Shown here: positions 14,401 to 23,241 of the stretch, in pieces | Numbering within the stretch: position 1 is the stretch's first letter | How the letters are laid out: every line of letters starts with the position of its first letter | NCBI GenBank assembly: GCA_025617745.1 | Contig: CM046870.1 | Span: 6,821,618-6,885,617, forward strand | Reading direction: 5' to 3' | Length of the DNA: 64,000 nt | From: Heliocidaris erythrogramma | Lineage: Eukaryota > Echinodermata > Echinoidea > Camarodonta > Echinometridae | The notes under the pieces: model-generated | What the model was told of the DNA's origin: nothing | What the model saw: the letters and a program-made list of their open reading frames with translations, nothing else | Database searches by the model: none | Made by a program: the position numbers and the translations under genes

Positions 14401-15746
14401 TCTCTGCTACGAGCTCTTTCTCGGCTACGATCGATGTCTCGATCTCTGCTACGAGCTCTTTCTCGGCTACGATCGATGTCTCGATCTCTGCTACGAGCTC
14501 TTTCTCGGCTACGATCGATGTCTCGGTCTCTTTCTCGGCGACGATCACGGTCTCGTTCCCTTTCCCTGGGTCGATCTCCATCTGGCCCCTTCCCCTTATA
14601 AAAGCTTTTGTTTGGACCATCGTCTTTACCACGCCCTTCTTCTGGACCTCTTGACCAATCTGTCTTTGGGTCCCTGCTGCCATCCCATCTGTCATCTCTA
14701 CCATAAGGTTTGTCATGGCGCTTTGGAATGTCATTTCGTTCGCCTCGTAACTTTTCACTCCTACCACGATATTCCTCATCATGTCTACCAATACCAGGTG
14801 CCTTGCCATCATGATGTCTAACCCTACCCCTACCAACTTCAGCACTTCTCTGATCACCATGCCTACCCCTACCAGCACCCTTACCAGTACCACTTGCCAT
14901 CCCATCATTGCTTCGTTCAATAGTACCCAAATTATCCCAACCTATGTCGGCTGTCATCCAGTCATCCTGTCGCCATTTTTCTTGGTCTGCTTTCGGTTGC
15001 TGGGCTTCCTCTTCGGCGGGTGGCCATGATGTTGAGAAACTATGCTGCTGAGAAGCTTCTCCTTCATCATAATCCTCTCGCCACTCTCCTGCTCTTCTAT
15101 CTCTGCGATCATATTCCTCTCGTTCATATGCATGCCTCATATCCATTCGCCCATGTCCTTCTCGTCTTCGCCAGCCTGCATCCGGTTCCCATCCTTTCTC
15201 ATCTGCCCATCTTCTATCGTCTTCCCACCTTTTATCGTCTTCCCAGCTTTCTCTCCCATCGCTTTCTCTGCCTCCTCCTCTCCCCCTTCCTTTTGCATTT
15301 TCTCTGCCTCTCTTTCCTCCTCTGGAGAAAAGCTCTGTCTCTTTCGCTCGTTTCCTCCTGCATCCAAACCCTGAAACCAAAGTCAAGAAAATACAAATAA
15401 GATAAGAGTTTACCAAATACATGGAGGCTGCTATCATCAAACTACAAAAAATCATCAAATCAGAATATGTATCATATGGCACACAACATTTGAGTAGAAA
15501 TCTAAAATTTGATGAAACACCTCTTGTGTGATTTCTTTGAATATTTGCATGACTTGATTGGTAATCTAATGAATAATGTTGCTAAATCTTGTTATTGTTT
15601 AAAATTTTCATTATCATTATTATTGGTTTTTGATGAGCGCATAAACAGGTATACAGCTTATTACCTTCAGTCATCCAGCTCATATCTTCTCCATAGTTAA
15701 ATTGATGGAGATCCTCCAGGCCTCCTGCTAGGTCCCACCCAGTCAT
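2356..15746 (-). CDS. RS/RD-rich protein with two U1/matrin-type C2H2 zinc fingers (multi-exon, 3' end not found)
   Basis: I built this gene by reading minus-strand splice sites. Coding exons are 15746-15665, 15370-14157, 11234-11216, 10406-10279, 9855-9787, 7591-7567, 5023-4901 and 2495-2356. All junctions are AG/GT and the phases agree across every intron, giving 600 codons with no stop. The start ATG (15746-15744) follows an in-frame TAG in the same exon. Residues about 28-432 are rich in Arg, Asp, Glu, Ser and Gly. An acidic stretch follows, then finger 1 (C480, C483, H496, H502) and finger 2 (C574, C577, H589, H595), both with the x5 His spacing of U1-like/matrin fingers, which usually bind RNA. 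A basic GKKKK patch lies between the fingers. I infer a nuclear RNA-processing role. I do not recognise the orthologue. The reading frame is open at 2356, so one or more 3' exons are missing, either left of the window or unrecognised among repeats. Confidence 0.8.
2814..3081. repeat. Large imperfect palindrome
   Basis: Arms of about 125 bp (GCACTATGAACA... and ...TGTTCATAGTGC) with inner motif AACATCCCTTCATTAC flank a short centre near 2940-2960. The several small frames across it on both strands are consequences of the inverted repeat. Likely a foldback or MITE. Confidence 0.65.
3535..3670 (+). repeat. Dispersed SINE/MITE-like repeat copy
   Basis: The segments CCACTCTCCACCCAGGTGT, GGATTTATTCCTTGAAATGC and CCAAACCCTTTGGAAG recur in the same order around 56795-57235, where the copy is interrupted by another repeat. 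No gene found in this intronic region. Confidence 0.55.
4055..4387 (-). mobile_element. MITE with TAAAGGGAGYGRCAAGTCG terminal repeats
   Basis: Both ends carry TAAAGGGAG(C/T)G inverted. The body (GGTCGGTTACGTATGTAGGG, GCGCGCAGCTAATAAA) is repeated in the opposite orientation at 20913-21565, where the copy carries an extra insertion of about 290 bp. It lies in the last mapped intron of the zinc-finger gene. Confidence 0.7.
4901..5023 (-). CDS. Basic linker exon between the two zinc fingers
   Basis: Acceptor TTATCTTTCTGCAG precedes 5023 and donor GTTG/GTAAGTG follows 4901. The 123 bp encode EDVVKGSRNKGNRGKKKK, a possible nuclear localisation or RNA-contact patch, then ITVTGEEVIEIQPIIDS. It ends with one spare base that pairs with the two-base start of the finger-2 exon. 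A MITE (5062-5199) is inserted only 39 bp upstream of the acceptor. Confidence 0.8.
5062..5199. mobile_element. MITE of the GTTTCAT family
   Basis: Ends GGGGCCCGTTTCATAAA and ATGAAACACCCCCC are inverted; the centre shares GCTTATAACAG-type and GCATCTGATTG sequence with 661-798 and 10818-10955. It sits 39 bp from the acceptor of the linker exon. Confidence 0.7.
5784..6502. mobile_element. Non-autonomous DNA transposon with CAGAGCTGCCAACC ends
   Basis: Left end CAGAGCTGCCAACCTCTGA and right end TGGTTGGCAGCTCTG are inverted; the subterminal TTTTCCGTAC-type motif and the TTTGAAGAAATC/GATTTCTTCAAA-like motif also repeat inverted. CAG termini resemble hAT elements. No transposase frame. Its middle is locally GC-rich (about 6060-6130). 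Confidence 0.55.
6503..8734. other. Intron sequence of the zinc-finger gene
   Basis: Apart from the 25-bp microexon at 7567-7591 I see no exon here. A hairpin GGAAGGTTTCTTTTCTAAAA/AAACCTTCC lies near 6648-6676. The rest is AT-rich without clear repeats. Confidence 0.4.
7567..7591 (-). CDS. 25-bp microexon of the zinc-finger gene
   Basis: A long pyrimidine tract (CTCTCTTTCTCCTTCCTCC) ends in the acceptor TTAACAG before 7591, and the donor GGTG/GTAAGT follows 7567. The exon encodes NIERQKKG plus one base. It converts the phase-0 end of the finger-1 exon into the one-base overhang the next exon needs. An 88-codon plus-strand frame here is a chance shadow. Confidence 0.75.
8735..8894. mobile_element. 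Tc1/mariner (pogo-like) MITE
   Basis: Ends CTGTGGAAACTCGCT and AGTGAGCTTCCACTG are inverted and flanked by TA dinucleotides. Inner arms share GATATAA..AGGTAATT with inverted order and a TGGTCCC/GGGATCA-like pair. Fits pogo/Tigger-type ends; no coding capacity. Confidence 0.6.
9787..9855 (-). CDS. Exon completing zinc finger 1
   Basis: The acceptor TTTTATTAATAG and donor GCT/GTGAGT bound 69 bp, exactly 23 codons in phase 0. It encodes LCEV, a 9-residue linker, LQMH and GMRHRA. Together with the upstream FYCA this gives C-x2-C-x12-H-x5-H, the U1/matrin-type zinc-finger pattern. Confidence 0.8.
10075..10206. mobile_element. Hairpin MITE
   Basis: Ends TTGGCCCATTTATCAA and TTCAAGAAACTGGCCC and the inner arms GGACATCCCATTGAAACGTG / CACGTTTCGATGGGATGTCC form a long hairpin with a short loop (near 10130-10147). 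Confidence 0.65.
10279..10406 (-). CDS. Acidic exon ending in the first half of zinc finger 1
   Basis: Acceptor CTTTTCAG precedes 10406 and donor GCG/GTAGGT follows 10279. The 128 bp encode a Glu/Gln-rich segment (EEKHQEEEQWVEEEEL), then SLEDRMKLFYCA. The last Cys is the first zinc ligand of finger 1; the second Cys is in the next exon. A 130-bp MITE (10075-10206) lies just downstream in the intron. Confidence 0.8.
10818..10955. mobile_element. MITE of the GTTTCAT family
   Basis: GGGGAGCATTTCATCAAGC at the left and GCTTGATGAAATGCTCCCC at the right are inverted; the centre shares GCTTATAA and GCATCTGATTGGCTGAG sequence with the copies at 661, 5062 and 63360. Confidence 0.75.
11216..11234 (-). 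CDS. 19-bp microexon of the zinc-finger gene
   Basis: It sits between a T-rich acceptor (TTTTTTTTTCTACAG) and a consensus donor (CCAG/GTAAGT), and encodes KAYVFP plus one base. It is required to keep phase: the upstream exon ends in phase 0 and the next begins with two bases, and this exon supplies the single missing base (G+AT = Asp). Confidence 0.75.
11697..12436. repeat. Dispersed repeat, copy 1 (second copy at the right edge of the window)
   Basis: Bases 11697-12200 are nearly identical to 63535-64000. Inside, CAGGGACC-containing motifs with CTTAAGCAGACGA (about 11885-11920) and CATCGTCTGCTTAGACAGGA (about 12393-12430) form an inverted pair, suggesting terminal repeats of a DNA element ending near 12436. 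No transposase frame is visible. Confidence 0.6.
12437..14156. other. Intron sequence without recognised exons
   Basis: Between the RS-rich exon and the repeat at 11697-12436 I see no splice-bounded coding segment. A repeat-like stretch with CCATGACTTTCCATGAC motifs lies at about 13780-14010. Confidence 0.35.
14157..15370 (-). CDS. Large RS/RD-rich exon of the zinc-finger gene
   Basis: This 1214-bp exon has the acceptor GGTTTCAG before 15370 and the donor ACG/GTTAGT after 14157. It encodes about 405 residues dominated by Arg-Asp, Arg-Glu and Ser-Arg pairs, with Trp-rich segments (SWEDDKRWEDDRRW) near the start and WWEEEMPLTVEEKEAM near the end. A 14-residue unit, RDRDIDRSRERARS, is present three times as an exact 42-bp tandem repeat (roughly 14407-14532). 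Such low-complexity RS-like regions are typical of splicing and nuclear-speckle proteins. The long open frames on the opposite strand and in the other minus frame are shadows of this periodic codon use. Confidence 0.85.
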
Positions 15747-15781
15747 ATCTGCCTTTTCAACTGACTCGCCCTAATGATCTG
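15665..15781 (-). CDS. Exon with the start codon of the zinc-finger gene
   Basis: The acceptor TTTCACTTTCAG precedes base 15781. The exon reads an in-frame TAG, then ATG at 15746-15744, encoding an N-terminus beginning MTGWDLAGGLEDLHQF, and ends at the donor GAAG/GTAATA with one spare base. That base joins the two-base start of the next exon (G+GG = Gly). Alternative acceptors at 15770 and 15760 would keep the frame open upstream and could join a possible exon near 16860-16965. Confidence 0.7.
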
Positions 15782-16186
15782 AAAGTGAAAGACAAACAAT
15801 AAGACCAGAGGGGATTAGAGCAAAGGTGTACACTAATGTAGAATACTCTACTACACTTTTGTGTCCGACTGCCTGGTACGCTAGGCTCTTAGATCTAGTT
15901 GCTTTCTATGCCATGCAATACCACCTTTCTCTGATATAAGATTTCCTTTGAATTATTCATACACAATATCGTCCGTTTGGAGCCACAATATGCTCCATGA
16001 ATATCTTTTGTTTTATGTTATAGAGGTGCTTTGTTACTTTTGTTTTTGAACAGTGTAAAGGCATCATTATCTGAGCAGCAACAAACCAATTTAATTGGAA
16101 TATCCTGAACTCTCCTGGTGGTGACTGCTGGCTTGCCCAGCTGTCAACAATTATTTGTTGATACCTAAAGTGGCTATTTTCTGTAA

Positions 16187-16406
16187 TAGACTGCTTCGGT
16201 AATGTATGCAAATTTTATACATACCTTTCAAACAAAAGTTGTTCTTGACAACCTGAAAGCTTGCCGGACATAGCAACATATAATACATGCAAACTGGTCC
16301 CAAGCATCGAGGCTCATTTATAAAAAGCAGGTTAATGGAATAGCTCGTCACTAGGTGCTCAGAGAATATATGTGCATAAATTTGTATATATTACAGAAGC
16401 GGTCTA
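16187..16406 (-). mobile_element. MITE with TAGACCGCTTC ends, copy 1
   Basis: Ends TAGACTGCTTCGGTAAT and ATTACAGAAGCGGTCTA are inverted. The body is the reverse complement of 61974-62209 (shared GTTGTTCTTGACAACCTGAA and ATTTATAAAAAGCA). Non-coding. Confidence 0.7.
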
Positions 16407-16861
16407 TAGCACAATATAGGCTATACCCCCCCTAAAAAAACAAACAAAACTTTCACTAGTACTGGAGCATCCATGTCACTGAATGGCTTACAAATATCAT
16501 GAATATACATGTATATATATATTCATAATATATCAAGGTTTATGAGATGATAATCATATATATTTTATTTACCTTATAAATACAGAGCAGAAAACTGCTG
16601 AAGGGTAGAAACCATAAGAGGATTAGGGACTTTAGGGTCTATTAAAAGCATGACAGATCTACATCTTACCTCAACTCAAGATTAAATGTAGGTCTAATCT
16701 ACCTAGGGTCTACATTTAATCAGGGAGATAGCATTTTTTCACATTACAAGATTATTAATGAAACACTCGTCCAATTATGAATGTCACAGGTTATATTTGA
16801 TATCATTTATCACTTTGCTGCCGGCTCCCAAAGATCACGAGATGAGTAATCGTAATCGAAG

Positions 16862-16970
16862 GCTCTCAATTGTCACCAGGCATCATGGGCATGCCAGGTC
16901 CAGGATTTTGAAGAATGCTGTCAAAATCTCCTTGTTGGCTTGTAATTATTGTAGTTGTAGATCTACCAAT
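16862..16970 (-). other. Possible unplaced upstream exon of the zinc-finger gene
   Basis: On the minus strand an acceptor-like TTTTTTGCATCAG is followed by an open frame encoding SQQGDFDSILQNPGPGMPMM, protein-like in composition, before a weak G/GTGACA donor. If used, its one-base overhang would fit only the alternative acceptor at 15761 (TCAG/TT). The UTR-plus-ATG model explains the data without it. Confidence 0.25.
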
Positions 16971-17287
16971 TTTGGGCTGATGCAAAAAATATTTAGTATC
17001 TAGCATGTCTAACGTAAGACTAGTTAGAGGTAAATTTTGGCAAAGGCAAAGCCATTTTATTCTTTAAAAATGTACAAAATTTGGAGAAATCAAAATAGAC
17101 CTAGGTGCTAGGCCTAGGCCACTCATAGCTACATTCCTATACTTCGTGTGTATAATGTAGGCAGTCATACACCTCAACTTTTTAAAACACCACTGCACAA
17201 AAGTCACAAAACATTCACTCAAAATCGGCATTTAATTTACAAAAACCGACCACTAAATATCCAAGAAATACAATAAATTCAACTCAC

Positions 17288-17600
17288 CGATGTTGGAAAA
17301 GATATTTCCAAAAATCAAATCCGTAATTTACTGTTGATTCTCGCGAAACGAGCTATCGGAGTCATTGTGTACATTTCCTGGTCGCCGCGGGCGCTGACAT
17401 CTCCCCAAAAGAGTTTTGTCCTTAAAAATTCGGTCCCTGTGTGGCATACACGGAAAGTCCCGATTTTCTGTGTGCGCGATCGTAAAGATCCATGTGCGCT
17501 TGCGATCCCGAGTTTCTTCGTGGACAAAAATGTTATTGGCCGATTTTAGTCTAAGACATCGGCAGTATGTAAACAACACGCGATCGCGAAACAAATCGGC
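17288..17600 (-). promoter_or_regulatory. Probable 5' UTR exon and promoter region of the zinc-finger gene
   Basis: A strong minus-strand donor (CATCG/GTGAGTT) lies at 17288/17287. The sequence upstream of it, to about 17620, is noticeably richer in CpG (TCGCGAGA, CGCGATCGCG) than its AT-rich surroundings, as expected for an active promoter. All three minus-strand frames hit stops just before the donor, so the exon would be non-coding. It would splice to the acceptor at 15782, whose exon holds the start codon. The transcription start is not resolved; the upper boundary is a guess. Confidence 0.5.
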
Positions 17601-17659
17601 GGGGATTTCTCCGGTTTTGGACAAGATTTTGACTTTGGATTTTGCTGAAAATATCAAAA

Positions 17660-18807
17660 GTTCTTTCTAACGGCCATTTGAGGTAGGAGTGAGATTTTTA
17701 AGGGCTGAATTTGAAAGCAAGTATTTAAAATATTTATCTTATTTTCCCCCCATACCTTTACTACACGCGACAGAAAATATCAACTATTTTTGCATTTTGT
17801 ATTCGTAGTGGTCAATATGACCACTATTCGTGGTGTGGCCTAGGCCTAGTTTTTTTGTTTGTTTTTTTTTGGGGGGGGAAGTGAAGCCGGAATTCTTTCA
17901 TCTGTTCATGTTCATAAATCGGCCATCATGCTGTGAAATGAAATAAACTCTGCATTATCATCGTGTAGACTCTGCGCTGCAGCCAATGAAGACGCCATCC
18001 ATTTTGTTGCCTCTTGCCCTGCTCTTCAAGCTCATCGTAGTGTTCTCACCCACCACATTCTGGCACTCAACCCCCCAGTTGAAGTCGTCCAGGCCTTCAC
18101 CACTTGCAATCCCCTTGCCCTTGCTGCTACTATTTTACTTCCTCTATTGTCTGTATCAAATCCACTCTCTGCCAGCATAACGACCCACTGCCTGCGATAC
18201 CTTCTAAAAATACATCATGTCCGTCTAGACAAAATATCACAGCTAGCTTGACAACTAGTTCCTGTCCCTGACCAATACGCGGTTCAGTTTGCCGCTGATC
18301 TCTGAACATCAGAGGAAGAAGAATTAAGAAGAAGAAGAAGAAGAATTAAGAAGAAGAAGAAGAAGAAATAGGATATTAGGCTACCGATTAGGAAACCACC
18401 ATTCACTCCGCACAGACACAGTGAGTCAGTGCTCCAGCATGTCCAGTGCTCAGTAACTTTCATGAACTTTTATTTAATAGCACTTATATAGGCCTATATA
18501 ATTTATAACAATAATATTTCAATAATATAAATATTCATTTCATCACAACAATGAACAAGCATTCGTCGAATTGCACTGCCATGCCTGCCTGGCCTAGGCC
18601 TAGCTTCATTTCCCCAACAGTGTGCATGTGCCATGCCATGGAAAGGAAAGGGAGCGGTTTCCTAAACCAGGATAATATAGCCGATCCAAGAATCCAGTAA
18701 GATTTCAATTTGTAGCTAACAAGCTCTTGACTACAGCCCATGACATGCACGAGTTTGCTGGAATTGTGCAGTAGTGGTAGACACGGTCATGACGGTGGCC
18801 GGTGCTA
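17660..18807. other. Intergenic sequence with a GAA-type microsatellite
   Basis: No supported gene. An interrupted (AAG)n tract lies at 18311-18369, and a T-run followed by a G-run is at about 17850-17878. GGCCTAGGCCTAG-type motifs occur repeatedly. Confidence 0.4.
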
Positions 18808-19262
18808 GACTAGACCGAAATTTTCTGTCTCTCGTTCGTTAGCCTCTTATTTGGATAGGGTCGGCCATTCACTTAGAGACAGAAACGCTCCATTCACTCG
18901 CCTGTGCAAACTCACTGTCAACCGCTTGACACTGACAGTAGGCATGTCATTTTTGTAAATCGTATTATTCACATTTTAACAATATTTGTGTAAATTAAAT
19001 AGATTAGGCCTAGGCTGTATACTTAAACATGTTCAACTTACCAATTTGACTGTTATTCCTTTTTTTAATGCTCCTTTTTCAGGTAATTCAGGGTCCAAGG
19101 TTTTCTCCGTTTGAAAATCTTCCAGCCGTATTCAAACTGTATAGTGTGTAAGTCAATGGGATTCGGTTTGCACAGGCGAGTGAATGGAGCGTTTCTGTCT
19201 CTAAGTCTAACTTGTTAAGTGAAGTCTGAAGAGCTACGAACGAGAGACAGAATTTTCCGTCT
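18808..19262. mobile_element. Inverted-repeat element (about 450 bp)
   Basis: Left arm (AATTTTCTGTCTCTCGTTCGT, CACTTAGAGACAGAAACGC, CATTCACTCGCCTGTGCAAAC) is matched inverted by the right arm (GTTTGCACAGGCGAGTGAATG, GTTTCTGTCTCTAAG, ACGAACGAGAGACAGAATTTT). A related shorter motif follows at 19350-19450. No coding frame. Confidence 0.6.
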
Positions 19263-20290
19263 AACAAAGTTAGTGCTAGACCCACCCAACTCCACGGAGC
19301 TTCGCCGCCGCCGCCGTAGACTAACTTAGGCGGCGCAGCAGGGCTCCCCGCAGTCTAGACCGAAAGCTTCAGTCTCTGTTCGTCGGGTGTTCCACTGGAC
19401 TACGTCTTGCTTCACTACACCTCCTTACATAGACTGAAGTTCGTCTCTCACTCTGTACCAGGGACTAAGGACGAATTTTCATTTTCCAATAAATACATTA
19501 TTTTATTAAAATAAACAAATCAGAATGAGAACAACGGTAATATAATATGCTTGAATAAATTTCTTACCCCAAATTCCTCGTCTGGTACACGAATCTGATC
19601 ATTTGAAGCATGGAAGTTGCACGTCAGTAGCCAGTCGCTGACAGCCTTCTTGGTTATAATCACATGACCCGAAGTAGGCCGTGTATAGAGATTGTGTAGT
19701 AAAACGCAGCGAATACACAGTCAGTCAGTGCGAAGCTTGAGTTCAAACCAGAGTAAGTCCCAAATTTTGTTAATTATCTGTATTTTTATCGGGGTTTTTT
19801 GTGATGTATTGAAATATGAGAACCCTAGCACCATCTATGTGAAATTTTAGAGAAAGGGGATGGCTTATAGGGATGGAAAATCAGATCCCCCCTTTTGGGG
19901 GATACGCTCATAGGCCATGTATTGTAAGATCCCCTTATCTACCGCGAAGGTTGGGTAGCCGTCTGTGTAGGAGGAGAAGGTAAAAATAAGAAAATGTTAA
20001 AGACTCCTCCGAAACAGACGGTTTTCAGCTGTCTACCCGCAGTCATGCCATGGCAGTGTGTGCGTGCAAACGTACCAGTGGTTTCCTAAACCACGATAAA
20101 GCTTAAAATAAAGATTGAATTATTTAAAACTTACCAAGAAATGTCTTCGAGAATCCTTGTCTAGCATTTACACATTGTCAGTTGTACCAATACTCTTGTA
20201 CAACTTGTATTTTTTGTCATTGAAACAGACATGGCACAAACATGCACATGCACAGTACTCGACTCACGCGCACGCTGCGCTAGCGCGGGG
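19263..20290. other. Intergenic sequence
   Basis: No gene I can support. A short minus-strand open frame at about 19570-19720 (VIITKKAVSDWLLTC) ends at a good donor TTTGGG/GTAAGA but has no start codon and no convincing acceptor. An imperfect inverted repeat with CAGACGG lies at 19950-20035. Confidence 0.35.
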
Positions 20291-20912
20291 TCCGGACAAC
20301 CCGACCACTGGACAGCCCGACCCAAGACAACTCGACCCAATACCCTGGACAACTCGACCGGGTCGAGTTGTCCAGGGTGGGCTGCGCTTTCGGACAACTC
20401 GACCTACTTTTTTTCTTCTAACAAATTTCATGAACAGAGTTTCACAGCATGGCTACAAAAGACATTTTCTGCATCAAGTACCGTATGTTGATATGATACA
20501 TTCATGACATGAAACAAGGAATTTTAAGCTTTTCAGTTCTATAAAACATGATTTTCCTTCCAGTGAGAAATACCGGTGTTCCCCGTGATCGGGCCCCAGG
20601 CACCGATCAATGATTTGTTGAAGAATCTCAAAAGTTTGTGTTAAAGGGCAGGGGCGTATCCAGGATTTCCCAATAGGGGGCGCCAGGCATTACTGATCGC
20701 CGTCCTGGGGGAGGGGTCTAAGGGGAGGGGGTGTCCCCTCCCCTTTGGAACATTTTTGCTTCTGAAGAAGGGCTGAGATGCAAAATAATCCTATATGTGA
20801 CCAATTCTGAAGCCTATTTAATGAACAACTTTTTTTTTTTGCTACTTTTTTTTAACGACGGCCAATAGGGGGGCGCGCGCCTGATGCGCCACCCCCTGGA
20901 TACGCCACTGTA

Positions 20913-21565
20913 AGGGAGTGGCAAGTCGTAATCCATGGGCCTGACCAGTTGGCCTGACTCGGGGAAATTCGGATACAATCAGGTCCAATCGTGCGCTACC
21001 GAAGGAATCTTATTGCCGAATTCCTCGCGTGATCGTTAACTCGAAACCCTACATACGTAACCGACCAATGAGATTCAAATACTGGAATAAGAACGTGCGA
21101 TCTTGTTTACTCAACTTTGGGTCAATGTGCGAACGTTTATTAGCTGCGCGCGATAAATAAGCCACTTCGGAGATGCAATCTGAGCATGAGCAGATAAAGG
21201 TCATCTGTACCAAATTCTAAAACCCACTGACACTAATATTCGATATGTGCTCATGAATGTCATGCAATCATTATTCAATTATGCACTAATGGTGCATTCC
21301 ATGATATCCAGGTGGAAGTATTCTTTTTAAAGGGGGAAACAAAAGCTATTCATGAGGCACCTCTATCACTCCCAGAGTTATTTTTCTGAATTGCACATAA
21401 AGGGACCCTCCATGTCTAAAATATCTGTGGATATTTGGGGTCATTTGTACCATGCGCTAACCCCGAACTGGCTTATTGAAGTCGCTTTGAACTTTGATCC
21501 AGAGAAAGGAGCAGCCAACTGTAAAACCGCCCGTAGAGAAGTTGCGACTTGTGGCTCCCTTTAAG
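20913..21565 (+). mobile_element. Second copy of the TAAAGGGAG MITE with an internal insertion
   Basis: Ends TAAGGGAGTGGCAAGTCG and CGACTTGTGGCTCCCTTTA match the element at 4055-4387 in opposite orientation. Bases about 21175-21470 are absent from the other copy and begin and end with inverted AATAAGCCACTTCGG / CCGAACTGGCTTATT. Confidence 0.65.
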
Positions 21566-22018
21566 TTTCAGACTTGCGGCAAGCCATAATTTCAATGAAG
21601 TAGAGAAGAGTTAATACTGAAATGTAAAGATCAGAAAATAGAGCATTCTTATACCACTGAAATGTTTCAAGAGACGGTAAAACTGCTCCAATATAAATAG
21701 TTAGTTACTCGGTAGAGTCGGTTGCTTCTCGATCATTGATCTTCTTCTTGATTTGTTTTTGTTTGGCAATAAAAAAAAAAAAACAAATCAAGAAGAAAAT
21801 CACGGGGAACACGTACCGTTTCTCACTGCAAGGAAAATCATGTTTTATAGAACTGAAAAGCTTAAAATTCCTTGTTTCATGTCATGAATGTATCATTTCA
21901 ACATACTTGATGCAGAAAATGTCTTTTGTAGCCATGCTGTGAAACTCTGTTCATGAAATTTGTTAGAAGAAAAAAAGTAGGTCGAGTTGTCCGAAAACGC
22001 AGCCCACCCTGGACAACT

Positions 22019-23002
22019 GTACTAAGTCTCAGTTGGATAGACTCCCAGTTATACAAAAACGGGTGATGAGAATAATTTTGAAAAAGCCTAGACTAGCTCC
22101 GTCTAAAATATTATTCTTTGAAAATAAAGCGTTGAGACTAAACGATTTGTTTTATTACCAGTTAGGCAGTTTAATGTATCAAGCACGAATTCACGAATTG
22201 CCTCAGGTTTTACAATCAATGTTTAAAACGAATGATGGAATACATAGGCATTCTACACGACAATCATCTTTCTTTCATTTACCACTTCTTCGTACTCAGT
22301 TTGCCCAGAAAACATTAATCTACACTGGGCCCTTCTATTGGAATCATCTTGATTCAAATCTAAAGCAAGCTACCTCTCTTAAATCTTTTAGAAGAAATCT
22401 TAAACATTATCAAATTAGCTCTTACAGTGTATAAGTCCATAACAACTGTACAGTATTTGGTTTTCTGCCTGTGTCTAAACAGAACATAGAAGATTATCCT
22501 TCAAGACATCTTTTTAATCATACTTCATACACATACATGTATTATGTGTATAGATCTGGTTTTTCTACTACTATATAAACCCAATAGGCTGACATTAACT
22601 GCTAGTATACTAGTTCATAGTATGCTTATTTTATTTTGATGTTTTAGCGATGTTTGTGTGTGTATTGTTGTTGTTTTTTCCCCCTTTTACACACGTCTTG
22701 TCTCGTCTCTTTACTACTATATGTATACATAATTGCATAAATGTATTTCTTAATTCTCTCTGTTATTGGGGAACCTAGTTTTAACAAGCTGTGCTTTTCC
22801 TTAGGTTCTCCCATGATACTGCTTTTTTCTATTGACTAATGTAAATTTTCCACTTTTGACTGTATGTACATGTACATTGGAAATGTTATTGATTATGATA
22901 GATTCGAAATTTTGAACGATGTATGCTCACCAATTGTAATGTTCATGGCAGATTTCTGCAGTATTATGAAATAAATTCATTCATTCATTCATTCATTCAT
23001 TC
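22019..23002 (+). pseudogene. 5'-truncated LINE fragment (reverse transcriptase C-terminal region and 3' UTR)
   Basis: An open frame at 22033-22434 encodes LPVIQKRVMRIILKKPRLAPS and later FHLPLLRTQFAQKTLIY and SFRRNLKHYQ, the conserved region after the reverse transcriptase in CR1/L2/Jockey-type LINEs. The copy ends in an (ATTC)n tail. It is flanked by ACAACT on both sides (22013-22018 and 23003-23008), a likely target duplication inside the foldback arm. It lacks all catalytic domains. Confidence 0.75.
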
Positions 23003-23158
23003 ACAACTCGACCTGGTCGAGTTGTCCAGGGTATTGGGTCGAGTTGTCTTGGGTCGAGCTGTCCGGTGGTCGGGTTGTCCCGGATTCAATTAGCAACTCC
23101 TGCGCATGCGCATGTCATAGTAGTATAATATACAATAAATCTCCCTTCACACTCGGCG

Positions 23159-23231
23159 GCCTCGTTAGCGCAGTAGGCAGCGCGTCAGTCTCATAATCTG
23201 AAGGTCGTGAGTTCGATCCTCACACGGGGCA
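23159..23231 (+). tRNA. tRNA-Met (elongator, anticodon CAT)
   Basis: A perfect cloverleaf: acceptor stem GCCTCGT/ACGGGGC with one G-T pair, D arm with AGCGCAGTAGGCAGCGC, anticodon stem TCAGT-CTCATAA-TCTGA, T arm GTGAG-TTCGATC-CTCAC and discriminator A. A run of T from 23242 can serve as the Pol III terminator. It lies 75 bp outside the foldback element. Confidence 0.95.
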
Positions 23232-23241
23232 GGCTGCTCAC

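Larger units (their letters stand above)
20291..23084. mobile_element. Foldback transposon with long complex arms, interrupted by a LINE
   Basis: The left arm (from TCCGGACAACCCGACCAC through several GACAACTCGACC repeats to about 20600) is reproduced as its reverse complement in the right arm (about 21805-22018 plus 23003-23084). The arm tips consist of short direct and inverted repeats of GACAACTCGACC. The interior contains a MITE copy (20913-21565). A LINE fragment splits the right arm. Confidence 0.75.

Noticed and set aside
14341-15400. Long plus-strand and second minus-frame open frames over the RS-rich exon
   Set aside because: They mirror the periodic Arg/Asp/Ser codons of the real exon and have no splice context.
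17315-17657. Short frames on both strands of the CpG-rich region
   Set aside because: All end within the exon; the region fits a 5' UTR and promoter better.
19570-19720. Minus-strand frame ending at a good donor (TTTGGG/GTAAGA)
   Set aside because: No start codon, no convincing acceptor and no partner exon found.
20115-20507. Frames across the left arm of the foldback element
   Set aside because: The arm is a repetitive inverted sequence; the frames are not seen as protein in the right arm.
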